Source: Gautieria morchelliformis (Eukaryota > Basidiomycota > Agaricomycetes > Gomphales > Gomphaceae). Taken from it: a stretch of DNA of 64,000 nucleotides. The first letter of the stretch is position 1. Each line of letters opens with the position of its first letter. The stretch covers positions 1 through 64,000 of the forward strand of contig WHVA01000200.1 in assembly GCA_015179125.1 (NCBI GenBank). The letters run 5' to 3'. The notes beneath the pieces are model-generated. The model saw only the letters and a list, made by a program, of their open reading frames with translations. It was not told the DNA's origin and did no database searches. The position numbers and the translations under genes were made by a program. Of the stretch, positions 42,684 to 55,127 are shown in pieces.

Positions 42684-42863
42684 TTCGTCGTTGTTAGCCT
42701 CGTATCGCCGTACGAGGCTGGAATGGAAGACCGGTGAAATGCGACGGCTTTTCAGTTGTCGGGAAGATCGAGGGTCACCGTCAAGGCGTCGTTGTGAGCC
42801 TCGACGACACGGTAGGTCCGATGTACCGCGGGACTAGTTTTCTGGCTCTTCCTTTCGGGAGAG

Positions 42864-44744
42864 TTAGGTTTTGTGTCGACAGGTAGACGCGGTCGTTGGC
42901 CGCGTACCTGTGCTCGCCATACGTTTCTTATTTGCGTGAAACGTTTGCGTCACTCGATGCTCTATGATTGCATCGTGTGCCGCCATCAGGTTCCATTTTG
43001 CCTGATGTGTGAACCGGGCCACCCCCTTGAACGGGGTGTCCGCGGCTATGGGGAGGTCTATCCGCGGCATATAGCCGTGGTTCAGCTCGAAAGGTGCGAA
43101 CCCTGTGGTCGCACTGACGTTGCTGTTGAGGGTGACCTCAACCATTGGGCATTTCACTGCCCAATCTTCTGATCGTCTCTGACGACCGCGCGCAATATCT
43201 GGCCGATCGAGCGGTTTGCCCGCTCGGTTGCTCCATCGTTTGTGGATGGAAGGCAGTTGACATGAGGAGCTTAGTCCCCATGAGTCGCTGGAGTTCACGC
43301 CAGAAGATCGACGTGAACTTTGAGTCCCTGTCCGAGACGATGGAGTCGGGAACTCCGTGTAGTCGGATGACCTCCTTCAGAAACAGCCAGGCTACTCCCT
43401 TGGCTGACACGCTCGTCGTGGTTGGTACGAGGTGTACGAGCGACGTTAGTCGGTCGATGACTACCATCAGGTAGTCACAGTCGTTGGATTTGGGCAGGGC
43501 CCCATGAAGTCGATGCCAATCGACTGCCACGGTCTATCTGGAATGGGTAGGCTGTGTAGTAGGCCTTTGGGCCGTTGTGGCCCGGTTTTCGTCATCTGAC
43601 ACCTCGCGCACGATGTGCAGAACGCTTCTATGTCTGGGTTCATGCCTGGCCACCAATATGATCTTCGAACGTAGTTCGAAGTCTTCAGATGGCCGTAGTG
43701 GCCGACTATCTGATGTGCCCGATCGATGATAATTTCGATCAGCTTCCTTCCCCCTTGAAGAACAGAGCGGGGGACAGCAATGACATCTCTCTTGAGCTGA
43801 TTCTTCGTCCAGATCAGCCCATCCCAGATCCCAAATCTCAGGTGCGCGTCCGGGTGCACCATGATCTTTGTGAACATGGTGTCCCTGTGGTACGTGTCTC
43901 GTAGGACCTTAGACAGGTCTACGCCTTGCTCGATGATCCGGCGCAGGGGCGCGCTGTCATTTCCTGCGGCGATGGCTCTGACGACATCGTCGTCGTCGCG
44001 GGACGTGGTGACGTTCGCGGGCTCTGGTGAGCCCTCGTTTAATGCGGCGGCTTCCGTTACTCTCGCCTCTGTCTTCTCAGCGAGGCATTTAGAGCATCTT
44101 GTCGCCGCTGTTCGCAACTCGACATACCGGTCAGTGGGCAATAACTCACCGTCCGGGTCTAAACGCGCATCCGCGTTTACGAAGACGTGGTCCGGGTGAT
44201 TGTCATCACTTGTGTCGCTCTCGTAGTAGTGTGACAGGCAGTCCGCTACCTTGTTCTCTATACCGTCAACATGAACGGTGTTGAAATTGAACCGGGAGAG
44301 GAACTCCCACCATCTGACCTGTCGGTCAGATAGGCTCTTTTGGGTCTCGAAGTACTCGAGCCCCTTGTGGTCTGTGACGAGGGTGAACCTTCGCCCCAGC
44401 AGTTTGTCCTCCCATTTCATGAGAGCCTTGAGCACCGCGATCGTCTCGTGCTCGTGAGTCCGGTAGTGTTGCTGAGCAACGCTGAACTTCTTTGACAAGA
44501 AGCCGGCTGGTCGACAAGTTTTCCAGTCAGGACCTTGGCCGTAGACCGCACCGACGCCGGCTTTTGATCCGTCGGTGATCACCCAGATCGGCTCTGGGCA
44601 TCTTGCGTCTACTGGACGCAGGATCGGGGCCTTACAGGCCAACGCCTTAATGCTTTGCCAGCATTTGTCAAGCAGTGGTGTCCATTCTAATGGACGGTTA
44701 TTACGCGCACAGCCCAATAGCGGGGTGGCGCTAACATCCGGCAT
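42864..44744 (-). pseudogene. Gypsy B RNase H and integrase
   Basis: RNase H: AVYGQGPDWKTCRPAGFLSK and VTDHKGLEYFETQKS. Integrase zinc domain: HQIVGHYGH with CARCQMTKTG. Core: IDFMGP, VSDRDSKFTSIFW and, after frameshifts near 43,500 and 43,240, the catalytic Glu region. Broken in at least two places; in gypsy A the Glu region reads ATERANRS. Confidence 0.88.
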
Positions 44745-44815
44745 GTAGTGTGCCAGATATTATCCTCGTCGGCATGTACCCCTCGGCCATCGATCATATG
44801 GCCGAGGCACTCCAT

Positions 44816-45688
44816 TCAGATGGAGTAAAGGTCCACCTTTTTCTTGCTCAGAAAGAGGTGGTTCTTCCTCAGTCTGTCAAAGATGATGTAGAGGTGCTCT
44901 TCATGCTCTTGAATCGAGAGCGAGAATATGAAGATGTCGTCCATGTATACATGGACGAAGCGACCTATGCAGTCGCGGAAAATGGCTGTCATCAGCCGTT
45001 GGAATGTTGATGGGGCGTTACAGTCCCCCATCTGTATCACCTGGCTCCTGAAGGTGCCAAGGATCATGGCAAAGGCAGTCTTTGCTACGTGATCTGGATG
45101 AATCCGGATCTGCTCGTATGCCTCTGACATATCGAGTTTTGTTCGATATTGGCAGCGAGCCATGTCGCTGTGTATGATATCCTGATCCGGGAAGGGCGTG
45201 ACGTCCTTCAATGTGTTCTCGTTCTGCTGGCGCAGATCGAAGATGGTTCTCAACGTGCCGTTCTTCTTCGGCACACACAGCATGGGCACTGCCTGCTGCG
45301 CTACTGCCGGAATCCACCACTTTGCAGTGGTGTATCGTTCTATCTTTGCCGACAGTTCCTCTCGGAAGTGTTCGGGGCATTTCGGTAGTCGATACCGCAT
45401 GTGCTTGTTGGGATCGATGAGGTTGATCTCATGGTTGATCTCCCACAGTGGCGGGAGTTCTAATGGAATCCCACTGACTAGGTCAGTGATTCTTTCCATC
45501 CATTCCTCGCGGAGGCGAGGAAGGTCATCATCCGTGAGGATGATGGTAGTGGTTGGCTTAGATGCCATTAGGCGCTGTTGGCGTCTATTAGGTCCCATGG
45601 CACGCGGGCCCGCTTTCCTCTTTCCCATCACTTTCACCGTTAGGTGAGAGCATCTCTCCCTATGACTGTAGGGTGAGTTCGAGGACAA
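44816..45688 (-). pseudogene. Gypsy B reverse transcriptase
   Basis: Ty3-type RT with FREELSAKIERYTTAKWWIP, CVPKKNGTLRTIFDLRQQN, RTKLDMSEAYEQIRIHPD and the catalytic VHVYMDDIFIFS (about 44,935-44,960). This region is missing in gypsy A. The frame closes at 44,816, short of RNase H at 44,744, where a frame change occurs. Confidence 0.9.
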
Positions 45689-45715
45689 GTCGTCCCGTGA
45701 CTCGTCCTCCTGGCT

Positions 45716-46730
45716 TCAATGAGCCAGGTTTGGCTTCGGCGCCTGGGTGATCATGCTCACCCATGGCCCTTTGTCCTCGTTCTTCGATTCATCATCGTCG
45801 AATGAGACCTTGCCCATGGGGATCACCTCGTTTCCCTTGCGAATCGTCCCTGGGCTCGAGAAGTCCAGGGTTATGCGAAAGCTCCTTAGGAACGGTGTCC
45901 CTAAGATCGCTTCATAATATTCAACGTTTGCTATGTCGAAATATTCGTCGTATGTCCCACGACCAAACTTGATGGTCGTGTTCGTTCCATAGTTGATCGT
46001 GGAACGGCTGCCTATGCAGGCTAGCTGCAGCGCGATTGGTTGCTCCAGGGAGAACGTCTTCATCCCCGTAGCTCGCGTGAACTCGGGGGACAGCAGTACC
46101 CCTTCGCTGCCGCTATCTAGCAGGCAGTGGGCTTTTACGCTGTTTATTTCCCAGTACCCCGATAGGGTACAGTTCTCACTGCGCGGACGCGTTGGCTGCG
46201 TCCTGTGTTTGCTTCGGTGGTGATACACTGGCTCGGCCGCCTTGTCTGGCGTGATCGATGTACGTGCCGCCATAACCTTCGTGGCGGTCCCGTCTTCCAG
46301 CGCGAATCTGATCGCGCTGGACCTGTAGGTGGTATTTTCCACCTCCTCGTCCCATTCATAGTATTGGGACCGCTCCGGGTCCCATTCTTCAGTGGGCGCC
46401 TCTCCGTTGTCCGGAGTGTCGTTGGGTTGGGGATCACCCTCCCCCTCTTCGTCAATTTGTTGAAGAGAGTTTTGACCGAGATCCGTTTCCGGATCCTCGG
46501 CTTCATTGTCATGCCTCACGGCCGCTGTCCTCATACCAGACCTAAGCCGGGGGCACTCTGCCTTCTTGTGGCCAGGTTGGCCGCATTCAAAGCATGTGGT
46601 GTTGCTTTGGCTGCCGCTGGGCCTGTTGTTGGGCCGGCCCGACGTTTTCGTTGGTGGGGCAGGTCGTGGGGACGACCCTGACGCTTGAGGCTGTTTAGCT
46701 TCAGGCGGGCGTCCAGCTTGTGCTGGTCAT
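45716..46730 (-). pseudogene. Gypsy B zinc knuckle and aspartic protease
   Basis: CFECGQPGHKKAECPRL (about 46,600-46,550), an acidic linker, then the protease: VKAHCLLDSGSEGVLLSPEF with catalytic DSG (about 46,110) and the flap-proximal YYEAILGTPFLRSF. The frame runs open to a stop at 45,716. It is in a different frame from the capsid, with a shift near 46,730. Confidence 0.88.
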
Positions 46731-48849
46731 GAGGGCGGTAGCCATTGTCCTGTTCCGCTTCTTGCAGGCTGGGCCTGGTCAGGCCCGTTGGTGTTAACGG
46801 CTTGCTCCCTGTGAGCCGGGCAGCGCTTGCCGTTGCTGCTGCGCTTTCTGCGCGGCGCATCCCCATGTTGTATCGGGATGCCTCCTCGATCATCCAGGCC
46901 ATCTTAAAGAGTTGCTCTATTGAGCTGCTCTCGGCATTATAGCCCTTTTTGAGGACCTCGTTGCGCAGCATTTCACGCAGCGCCGATACGAACCGTCTCC
47001 GGAACGTGTACTCGTCTGGCGGCTGTATCATATGTGCCGTGTATTTCATGAGCTCGTTCAGCATCTCCTGAATGGTTTTCATGCCTTGCATGACCGCGTC
47101 GAATTTATTTGATGCGTGATGGTATGTCAGTGTGTGCAGGAACCTCTTTTGAAGGCCTTGCATCACTGATTCCAGCGTCCAGCTGCGGACCTGGCGATCG
47201 AAGCGTTCAACGTTTCGAAGGAACCACTCCTGGGCTTCGCCGGTGAGGCGAGTGCCCACATAGCCGACCTGCGTGTCAATGCTGGTTGGCCCTAGGAGGC
47301 AATTCATTTTTAGCCATTGTAGGATGGCTGCCACGAAGATTTCAAACTCTTCGAGGTCCGATCCCCCTGCATATGGCTCGGGGTGGGCCAATTTTACGCC
47401 GGCCTTCACCAGCACAGACTTCTCCGGGTCTGTGTCCGCGGCGTCTGCTAACGCCACGCGGATCATCCGTGTGATCCCGTCGTACGGCTCCATTGGTACG
47501 ACGTCGGCCTGGTCAGGGATTCCCTGGCCTTCCGTTGGGGCCATGGATCACTCGTGCAGTTGTGACGCCGCGCGGGGCAGGCTGTTATATGCCCTAACGG
47601 GCCCCGGGCCCGGATCGGGATCGGGATCGGGAGCGTTTTGTGCTCTCGGTTCCGGGGGCGTTTTGTGCCTGGTGTCCCCGGTCAGTCCCACGTTGCGGAT
47701 CTGTAGCCTGCTGTTGTAGGCTGCGCGCGCTTGCCGTGTGTCTTGTACGGCTTGCGTGAGCTGCTCGTCGGGCAGCTGAGCGGTGTGGCTGTGGGCCACC
47801 GTTTCTTCAGTGTTCTTCGCTAGTAGCTTGAGTGCCTGTGTGTGGCGGCGCGTGGCTGCGGCTTCTTTACGCTGCCAGTGTGCGACTTCGAGCTCTAAGC
47901 TCTCGGTCGTCGTTTCAGAGTCAGGCTCTGAGGCAACCTGATCCCTAACGATCTGTTGGATCATTTTACGGCTGTCCGTTGGGGCAGCTGGTTGTTCCTG
48001 AGGTTCGTTCCCGAACCTTACGTCCTGTTCGACCGGGATGGCTGGCGGCGGCATTCGCTGCTTGTCTCGCTCCTTTCGGTGCGGGTCTTCCACGTCGCGA
48101 CTGCGTTCATTGGCTGCGGACTGTCACGAGCTCAGACGAGTTGCGTCGCATTCCCCGCGTGGGCGGAGTGCTTTCTGGACATCCTCCAGCGTGGCTGCGT
48201 CTTGCAGCCTGACCTCCTCCGCCTGGTGGAGTTCCTTGCCGATTGCCATTAGGGCGGCGGCGGCGTTGTCAAGTTGCGATGCCAGCTGATCGTGCTTGTG
48301 GCGCGTCAGCGTACTTCAGTGTAGTGCAGCCTACACCTGTTTGTTCAGGGCCTCTGCCGTCTCCTGGTCGATGGCGTGAGCCCTCGAGCTCTTGCGACTA
48401 GAGCTCAAGTATTCCGAGTCCTGACCATCATCCAGGGCTCGCCTCTTTTGCCGTCATCCTCCCTCAGGGACGATCGTCGTTGCTCTACTTCGTGAGCGTC
48501 GGTTTGAGTCGTGGCTTTGTGCCCACTTCGACGTTGTTGCTCTACCGTCCGATGACGGCGAGACTTCTCTGGCCTTTCCTTTGTCTTTGGGCAGAGAGAG
48601 ATGGGGGGGCGGCGCCGGCTCGTTGCCCAGCATCGTCTCTTCTTCGGCCACGCTCAACGAGATGTGGTCAGGATTTTCCTCGTCCTCTACTGAGGGGACG
48701 AGGGCGGTGAGATCTACGATCTCTCCGTCTTCTATCGTCCTGGTCTCTTGGTCCAGGATAGCGTCAGCCGTCGTGTCGCTGGGCTGCACCTGGGGCGTGG
48801 ACCTCGAGCTCGTCGCTCGTGTCCGTCTTCGACTGCGTGGAATCATCAT
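46731..48849 (-). pseudogene. Gypsy B Gag
   Basis: ATG candidates 48,849/48,846 (MIPRSRRRTRATSSRSTP). An N-terminal acidic and helical region is followed by a coiled-coil-like part (48,093-47,548) that ends in a TGA where gypsy A has a sense codon. The capsid domain starts at MAPTEGQG (47,544) with LGPTSIDTQVGYVGTRLTGE, VMQGLQKRFLHTLTYHHASN and YTFRRRFVSALREMLRNEVL, typical of the retrotransposon_gag family. Some frame changes occur between 48,480 and 48,093. Confidence 0.82.
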
Positions 48850-48987
48850 GCTCACAGCCGACAGTAGAAGGTCTACTGGAGGGTCTCAACGATTGTTAGT
48901 CGTCGACGCAGCGATCTTTTTCAAGATTGCTTCGAATCCACTATCGGTTGGTCGCGTGGCGATCAACCGCAGGATAGTTCAAAAAGG

Positions 48988-49200
48988 TGTAAAGATATCT
49001 ATCTCAAGCCTTAGGTCACAAGAGCACGACAGAACTTGACCAATGTGTGGTATTCTGATGCTACGTAGTGACAGTGTAAGGGTAAGATGCAATGTGGACC
49101 GCTAGCCGGTTCCCACGCATAAACTATACAGTGGGTCCCTAAGGGGCCCACTGGGATTATGTAATAACTAATGTACATGTAGATACACGGGTTATTTACA
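48988..49200 (-). repeat. Gypsy B 5' LTR
   Basis: 213 bp; I see no difference from 40,089-40,301. The internal flank is gttcaaaaagg (48,977-48,987), conserved with gypsy A; it does not look like a standard tRNA 3'-end primer site. Confidence 0.93.
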
Positions 49201-49603
49201 GCGCACCCCTATCCAACCCTGACTCGTGACGGCCTCTTTCCTATTCGCTGATACCTTACGAGCATTCGATATAAGTAGTTTACATTCGCATGTATATTCC
49301 CCAGTTCAATTATCATATGTCGTTCATCTTGTGCAAATTTGACCTCGCTGTGGTCATCGTGTTAAGCCTTCTCTTGGAGATTTCCATCTTCGACTAGCAG
49401 AGGACTTAGGCATCACTGGTGAGTTCTCATACTTCATCTTCATTACCTTAGCCTTCGAACCATTTTCTGTGCTGTTGGCGAAGGGCTCCGAAGGAGCACC
49501 TTCGCCAGCAAAGGGATTGTCGAGACTTCGACAGCCCTTCCGTGAGACCTTGCACGTTACATCGCCAAATGCCATGGGCTATTTCGCTACGACTGTAGAT
49601 AGG
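49201..49603 (+). repeat. LTR-X unit 1, right part
   Basis: Continues unit 1 after gypsy B and matches 50,088-50,488. Ends ctgtagatagg and runs straight into unit 2. Confidence 0.85.
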
Positions 49604-50488
49604 TGTCATGACCGGTTTATTTCTCCTACCACGCTACCTCTATGTTCCCCCTCGTCACTCCCTAGCACCTTCACCAGAGTTCGCCACACCCACCGATCAC
49701 TCCCCCTCTACGTCCACTCTACCCGCTGTTCACCCCATTCTCCGAACCGCTATTCACTGCTCGTGCATTTCATCAGCAGGCACGCCATCAAATATAATCA
49801 ATACCATTCACCCGGCATGATGGTTCATCATTAACCCCATCATCTTCTTAATCCAACCCCATTGGGTGTTCATATGGCCAAAGTGTGATCGCAGGACATC
49901 CCTTCCATAGGCCGTGCGGGATCAACCCAGTAAAATGAAGAGCCCGTGCAGGGTAGCATGTATGCGGGTCCCAAGACATGGTTTTGTCCATAAGTGCCTT
50001 CGCTCCCTTTACTCTCCATCGTTTCATGTTCGCATTCTCCCCTCAGTCTATTGTATGTTTATTCCATCTACTTAGTATCATGACTGTGCACCCCTATCCG
50101 GCCCTAACCCACGACGGCCTCTTTCCTATTTGCTGATACCTTACGAGCATTTGATACAAGTAGTTTACATTCGCATGTATATTTCCCAGTTCAATTATCA
50201 TACGTTGTTCATCTTGTGCAGCTTTGACCTCGCCATGGTCATCGTCTTAAGCCTTCTCTTGGAGATTTCCATCTTCGACTAGCAGAGGACTTAGGCATCA
50301 CTGGTGAGCTCCTATACTTCATCTTCGTTACCTTAGCCTTCGAACCATTTTCTGTGCTGTTGGCGAAAGGCTCCAAAGGAGCACCTTTGCCAGCGAAGGG
50401 ATTGTCGAGGCTTAGACAGCCCTTCCATGAGACCTTGCACGTTACATCGTCAAGAGCCATGGGCTATTTCGCTACGACTGTAGATAGG
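49604..50488 (+). repeat. LTR-X unit 2, complete
   Basis: 885 bp from TGTCATGACC to GACTGTAGATAGG, head-to-tail with unit 1 (887 bp without gypsy B). Includes the empty version of the gypsy B target. It may be the 5' LTR of gypsy E, although its 3' end is not the usual CA. Noncoding. Confidence 0.75.
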
Positions 50489-53283
50489 GGGAGCCCCATT
50501 CAGGGAACCCTCTTACCTTGTGAACATTCATTGGTTCACCTATTCGCCAAACGGCATACTTATTCGCACAAGTTATTCAGACATTCGCTGTGTTCATTAA
50601 TACATGATATTAACGCCTGAAAACCAATCTTGACAGTATAATTGAACTAACAAACTACAGTCAAAGCATTCATTCTATCCATCACCTTTTTTACACGCCA
50701 CATCTATTCGCGGGACAGCCTCCCCATTTCAAAGGTCACCTCTCCCCACACCTAACATTCGCTAGATTCCTGCCCCACTTGGCAGGCCTGCCCTATTCCC
50801 CTTCATGGGACAACCTCTTCTTCATCACCCCTCTCTACAGATTCCTGCCTCACCTGGCGGGCCTGAGCCTCGTCTATTCGCGGGATAGCCTTACCCCTTC
50901 ATGGGTCGCCCTCCCCCGTATCAATCCTTCGCACAGCTTTCTGCCCTACTTGGCGGACCTGGATCATCTCTCCTATTAGACTTTGACTCATTCTCCGCAA
51001 CTCTTGCCGATGACCATCCTATACCTCCGAATGCCAGCCCTACCGACTCTGTACCACCAGCGTGTTTATTCACCTCTATTAGCTCTCATTCCGATTCATC
51101 CTTCATCATCCATGTACACCTGCCCGGTCTCTCTAACTCAATCCCTACTCTCATTGACTCTGGTGCCACTTCCAATTTTATTGATAGCTCCTTTTCCTCT
51201 CGTCCTGGTTTCGTATGTACATCACTCCGTTCGCCGATCGCTCTCTCCCTTTTCGACGGAAAGCCAGCCACTGCTGGTTTCATTCACGAATATCTAGATA
51301 CTAGTCTCACTTTCAACGACTCCTCTTTGCAGGACGTTTCGCTACTTGTCACAAAGTTACACCCTTCAGCTGCAATCGTCCTTGGGCTTCCATGGCTTCG
51401 CTCTACGAAACCCACGATCGATTGGGGCTCCTTGTCAATTACCTTTCCTTCCGGCACCGGCTTCATGCTCCCAGTATGACGGTCGCTATGGCCTGTACGA
51501 TGATTTCCCCGCCGGCTACCTTCGACAGTATCCCCGAACTCCACACTGCATCGATGACATCGCCACCGCCAGTTCCTGGTTCACATCCATCCCCACCATC
51601 CTTGGGTTATATCCCGAACACGGCGATTGGACCACTCTCCTACGTCCCGGTCCTTCCACCGGACGTCGCTTCTTTGCCCACTCCTATTCCGAATCTTTCT
51701 GGTTACGAACAGACGTTCGACGTGGATGGCGAACCCTTGCTTCTCTCAACCAAGCCGATCAAGGATCACTCCTCTGAGTCCTCTATATCACTTCCTAACA
51801 ATCTCATTCGTCCATTTTCAGTCACAAAAAAAACAATTATAGAAACCGAACCTATCCGACCAAAAACAGAGCCCGTTCCGAGTCATTCTCGTCCCTGTAC
51901 ACCATGTACAGAATTACTGATCGATGACCACCTTCCATTCCATTCTTCGCCTCCTGATCCACCTCCGACGAGGAGGGTAACGCCGCATATAAGCCTAATC
52001 AGCGCAGCCGCCTTCGAACTAATCATGAAACTTGGCGAAGAAGAAACCTTCATGTTAAACATGCACCCTTCCATCCCTGAGCCGAGTTCGCTTCGCACTG
52101 TAGGCAACGCACCAGCCCCGACCACACTCCTCCACGAAAACCCTTTACCGAAGGACGAGTTAGAAATGTTCAGGGCTGTGGTACCAGAGGAGTACCACGA
52201 CTTCTTCGATATCTTCTCGCGTGCTAAAGCCAAAGACCTGCCCCCACATCGCCCTTATGACCACACCATCGAAATCGAGAACGATGGTACACCACCTCAT
52301 GGCCCCATATACCCACTCTCGAACAGCGAATTAGAGGCTCTCCACGAATATCTCGAAGACATGCTTGGCAAGGGATTTATCCGCTCCTCCCAATCACCCG
52401 GTGGCGCCCCTGTTGTCTTCACGAAAAAGAAGGATGGCACACTGCGAATGTGTGTGGACTATCGAGGGCTGAATCGTATCACGCAAAAGAACAAGTACCC
52501 TATCCCACTGATTCCGAGCCTTATTGACCAACTCAAAAGTGCGAACGTCTATACCAAATTCGACCTTCGCGCCGGGTTCAAAATGTTCGGATCGCCTCTG
52601 GCCAAGAGTGGAAGACAGCCTTCCGAACTCGATATGGGTCCTTCGAATATCTCGTCATGCCGTTCGGATTAACGAATGCTCCGGCGACATTCCAACACTT
52701 CATGAATGACATCTTCCAAGACATGGCTGACGTCTTCGTTGTAGTCTACCTCGACGACATCCTTATCTTCTCCAAGAACAGGGAAGACCACTTAGAGCAT
52801 GTCCGAATGGTCCTCGCTCGTCTTCGAAAACACAACCTCTTCATAAAGCCCGAGAAGTGCCTCTTCCATTCAAACTGGGTTGAGTTTCTCGGATTCATCA
52901 TCTCTCCTGCTGGGGTCTCTATGGACATCGAAAAGACAGCTGCAATCACAGAGTGGCCTGCACCGACGAACGTTCGTGAAGTCCAATCATTCCTAGGCTT
53001 TGCGAACTTCTACAGAAGATTCATCATTTCGTTCTCAGACATTGTCCTGCCACTCACTCGCCTGACCAGGAAGGATACTCCATTCGCCTGGGACGCGAAG
53101 CAACAGGAGGCTTTCGAAGCACTCAAGGCCGCGTTCTCACAGGCCCCAGTCCTCATCCACTTCGACCCGAATAACCCGATCGTCATCGAGACGGACGCCT
53201 CCGACTACGCCATCGCCACCATCATCTCCCAGATCACCCCCTCCGATGGTGATATCCACCCGATCGCCTTTTATTCGCGCCCC
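50489..53283 (+). mobile_element. Gypsy E, truncated Ty3/gypsy element
   Basis: Plus strand. Follows LTR-X unit 2. Bases 50,489-50,900 hold no recognisable Gag. Pol runs from protease to the start of RNase H and ends abruptly near 53,283; integrase, chromodomain and 3' LTR are missing. Confidence 0.8.
50901..53283 (+). pseudogene. Gypsy E protease, reverse transcriptase, partial RNase H
   Basis: Protease: TLIDSGATSNFIDSSF (about 51,150) and [19 protein letters not shown]. The frame stops at 51,477 and continues in another frame to 52,672. [63 protein letters not shown] frameshift near 52,585 precedes [20 protein letters not shown] and the catalytic VYLDDILIFSKN (about 52,745-52,780). RNase H begins IETDASDYAIATI and ends at HPIAFYSRPM, where similarity to gypsy stops. 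A different lineage from gypsy A/B (YLDD rather than YMDD, GLPWL protease). Inactive. Confidence 0.9.
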
Positions 53284-53684
53284 ATGAGGAAGAGGAGGCC
53301 AAGCACAGGAAAAAAGAACGCGAGTATGTGGAGTACACGCTCAGTGACATCATCAAGGAAGGTGGGTTGGCACGGAAGGTGTGAAGGTCCCTAAGCCCAA
53401 AGGTACGGGTGGGTGTGATTTCAGTATATGCGAACACCTTGTGCTTGACACTGGTGAGGAAGACGATAAACAAATCTATAAAGAAATCCTGGTAAGTTCT
53501 CATGTTTTCTTACATCTACTTTCATTAATTCATACAGCGTTCGGTTTGTGACTGGTCCTCTCAAATCCTGAATACGCATGAGCCAATGCGAGAGCAAGAC
53601 AACCTGCAAGACCTGATGCTGACCACGAGTAGACACCTCCGTAACATCCCTTTTATTTCTGTGCCACTTTTAACTGATCACTAA
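53284..53684 (+). pseudogene. Possible 3' fragment of an unknown spliced gene
   Basis: Past the gypsy E break the sequence is again protein-like: EEEEAKHRKKEREYVEYTLS with IIKEGGLAR, then after a one-base shift VPKPKGTGGCDFSICEHLVL and EEDDKQIYKEIL. A consensus intron follows (GTAAGT at 53,492 to ACAG at 53,537) and the frame resumes to a TAA at 53,682 (SVCDWSSQILNTHEP). I do not recognise the family. It may be part of a mobile-element-associated gene or of the host gene into which gypsy E fell. Confidence 0.35.
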
Positions 53685-55127
53685 CCCATTAGTTGTTACC
53701 CACTTGCACTCTCCCTAACAACTCTGTGGTTCTTCACATATTCACTTGACCTTGACCCATTCACTATACTATGCTCTGACGACTGCATCGGTTTCGTTCA
53801 CTAACTCACTGCCAGCCCATACTTCAGTCTCTGTCTGTGTCCGTCCGGTACCAGTTCATATCCGCTTGCTAGGCAATAATATATGTACCTAAAAATTAGT
53901 TCTGAATGTACTTTTTATTAGTGCTAAACAAGCTAGAATTAAGTTCTTTTTGAGCTAAAAAAACAGTACAAAGTGGGACATTTTCACTACTAGAAATCAG
54001 TTCATGGTCGAAGGGGCTGGGAACGCTTCGGGAGCTAAAAATCAGTGCTCAAGTTCTGTTTCATCTGATTTTTATGTGCTGGCGCTTTCTCCAGTGTGTA
54101 GCATGCGGCATCCAGGGTTGGTCGAGGGTTGGGAAGGCCAGGGGAGGGCAGGGTTGATGGTGAGTGCCAAGTGATGGCCCTGGCTGTAGACCAGCATAGT
54201 ATAATACGGGCTCACTGGCAGTGGGGTCCTTAGACTTTTCTCTTCAGATTCCCCCTCTGTCAGGTGAGAATCCCTTCTCTTGTATATTCTGCTCAGTTAT
54301 GTATATACTTTGGGTTTCCCCTCTATCAGCTTGCATGGTGAGTGATCTCCACAGGCGAAGGTTGCCCTTACTTATGAGACATTAGGCTGTTGGGATCAAT
54401 GTTGAATTATATGTCATGGTGCCAGCGGGCAGTGTACAGAGAGTGTTGACCTGTAAAAGCTAGCTGGAGAGCAACCAGTTGGGGCTGATGTGGGTGGCCT
54501 AGTATGCCTAGGTCGTAAGCAGTATAGAGTGAAAAGCATCTGTGTGGGTTATGATACACCACTCTTCATTATTACAAGGTTCTACTGTACTATACAGCAC
54601 AATGGCTCACAGGGTAGGGAGATCCATGACGCTGCTAAATATGGCTCAGACCTGAATTTTGGCCACAGATCCAGGTGAGTCCAGGCCTCACCTCTGCTGC
54701 CAAAAGCTAGTGCCAGTAATACTACTCTGATAATAACTTCCAAAAGAAATTTTGGATAGAACATTAATACCCCCTGTAGCTACAGCATGTACACTACCGA
54801 GCTCACTGTGATGCCTGGACAGTGGCTCAGAGGATGGCATGAGGATAATTCTGTGTGGCAACCCCCCAGGGAAAAACAACCCCTTGGCTTATCCAGCAAC
54901 CCCATGCTTACTCGTAAGATCTGTCAAAAGGCCTTATCATTCCTACACACTGTTTTTAAATAGTAACCATATCAGAATTTTTGGAGGATCCTCTCATGTG
55001 TCCTTTGGATACATTCTCCATCAAGTAACAGGACAAGTAGAATTTTGATATATTCACAGTAATAGTAGTGCACAGAGTTTACTCAATAATGTCAATTGCT
55101 GCCAATACTCAAACAAGACCACAAGCC
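53685..55127. other. Noncoding transition between repeats and host genes
   Basis: AT-richer than the flanks. Has repeated ctaaaaat(t/c)agt motifs (53,890-54,050) and promoter-like tatata stretches (about 54,300). Reading frames are short and unsupported. Part may be old repeat sequence. Confidence 0.4.

Larger units (their letters stand above)
40089..49200 (-). mobile_element. Gypsy B, Ty3/gypsy chromovirus with an additional 3' ORF
   Basis: 9,112 bp between two 213-bp LTRs that look identical. TSD gcaca on the left and gcgca on the right (one mismatch). The unoccupied sister site in LTR-X unit 2 reads gtgca (50,088-50,092), confirming the insertion. Order on the minus strand: gag, protease, RT, RNase H, integrase, chromodomain, ORF3. 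Coding regions are broken. Confidence 0.93.

Noticed and set aside
48977-48987. gttcaaaaagg beside the gypsy LTR as a tRNA primer-binding site
   Set aside because: Conserved between gypsy A and B but not complementary to a tRNA 3' end that I can recall; left unassigned.
54490-54764. Short frames in the transition region
   Set aside because: 60 codons or so on both strands with no support.
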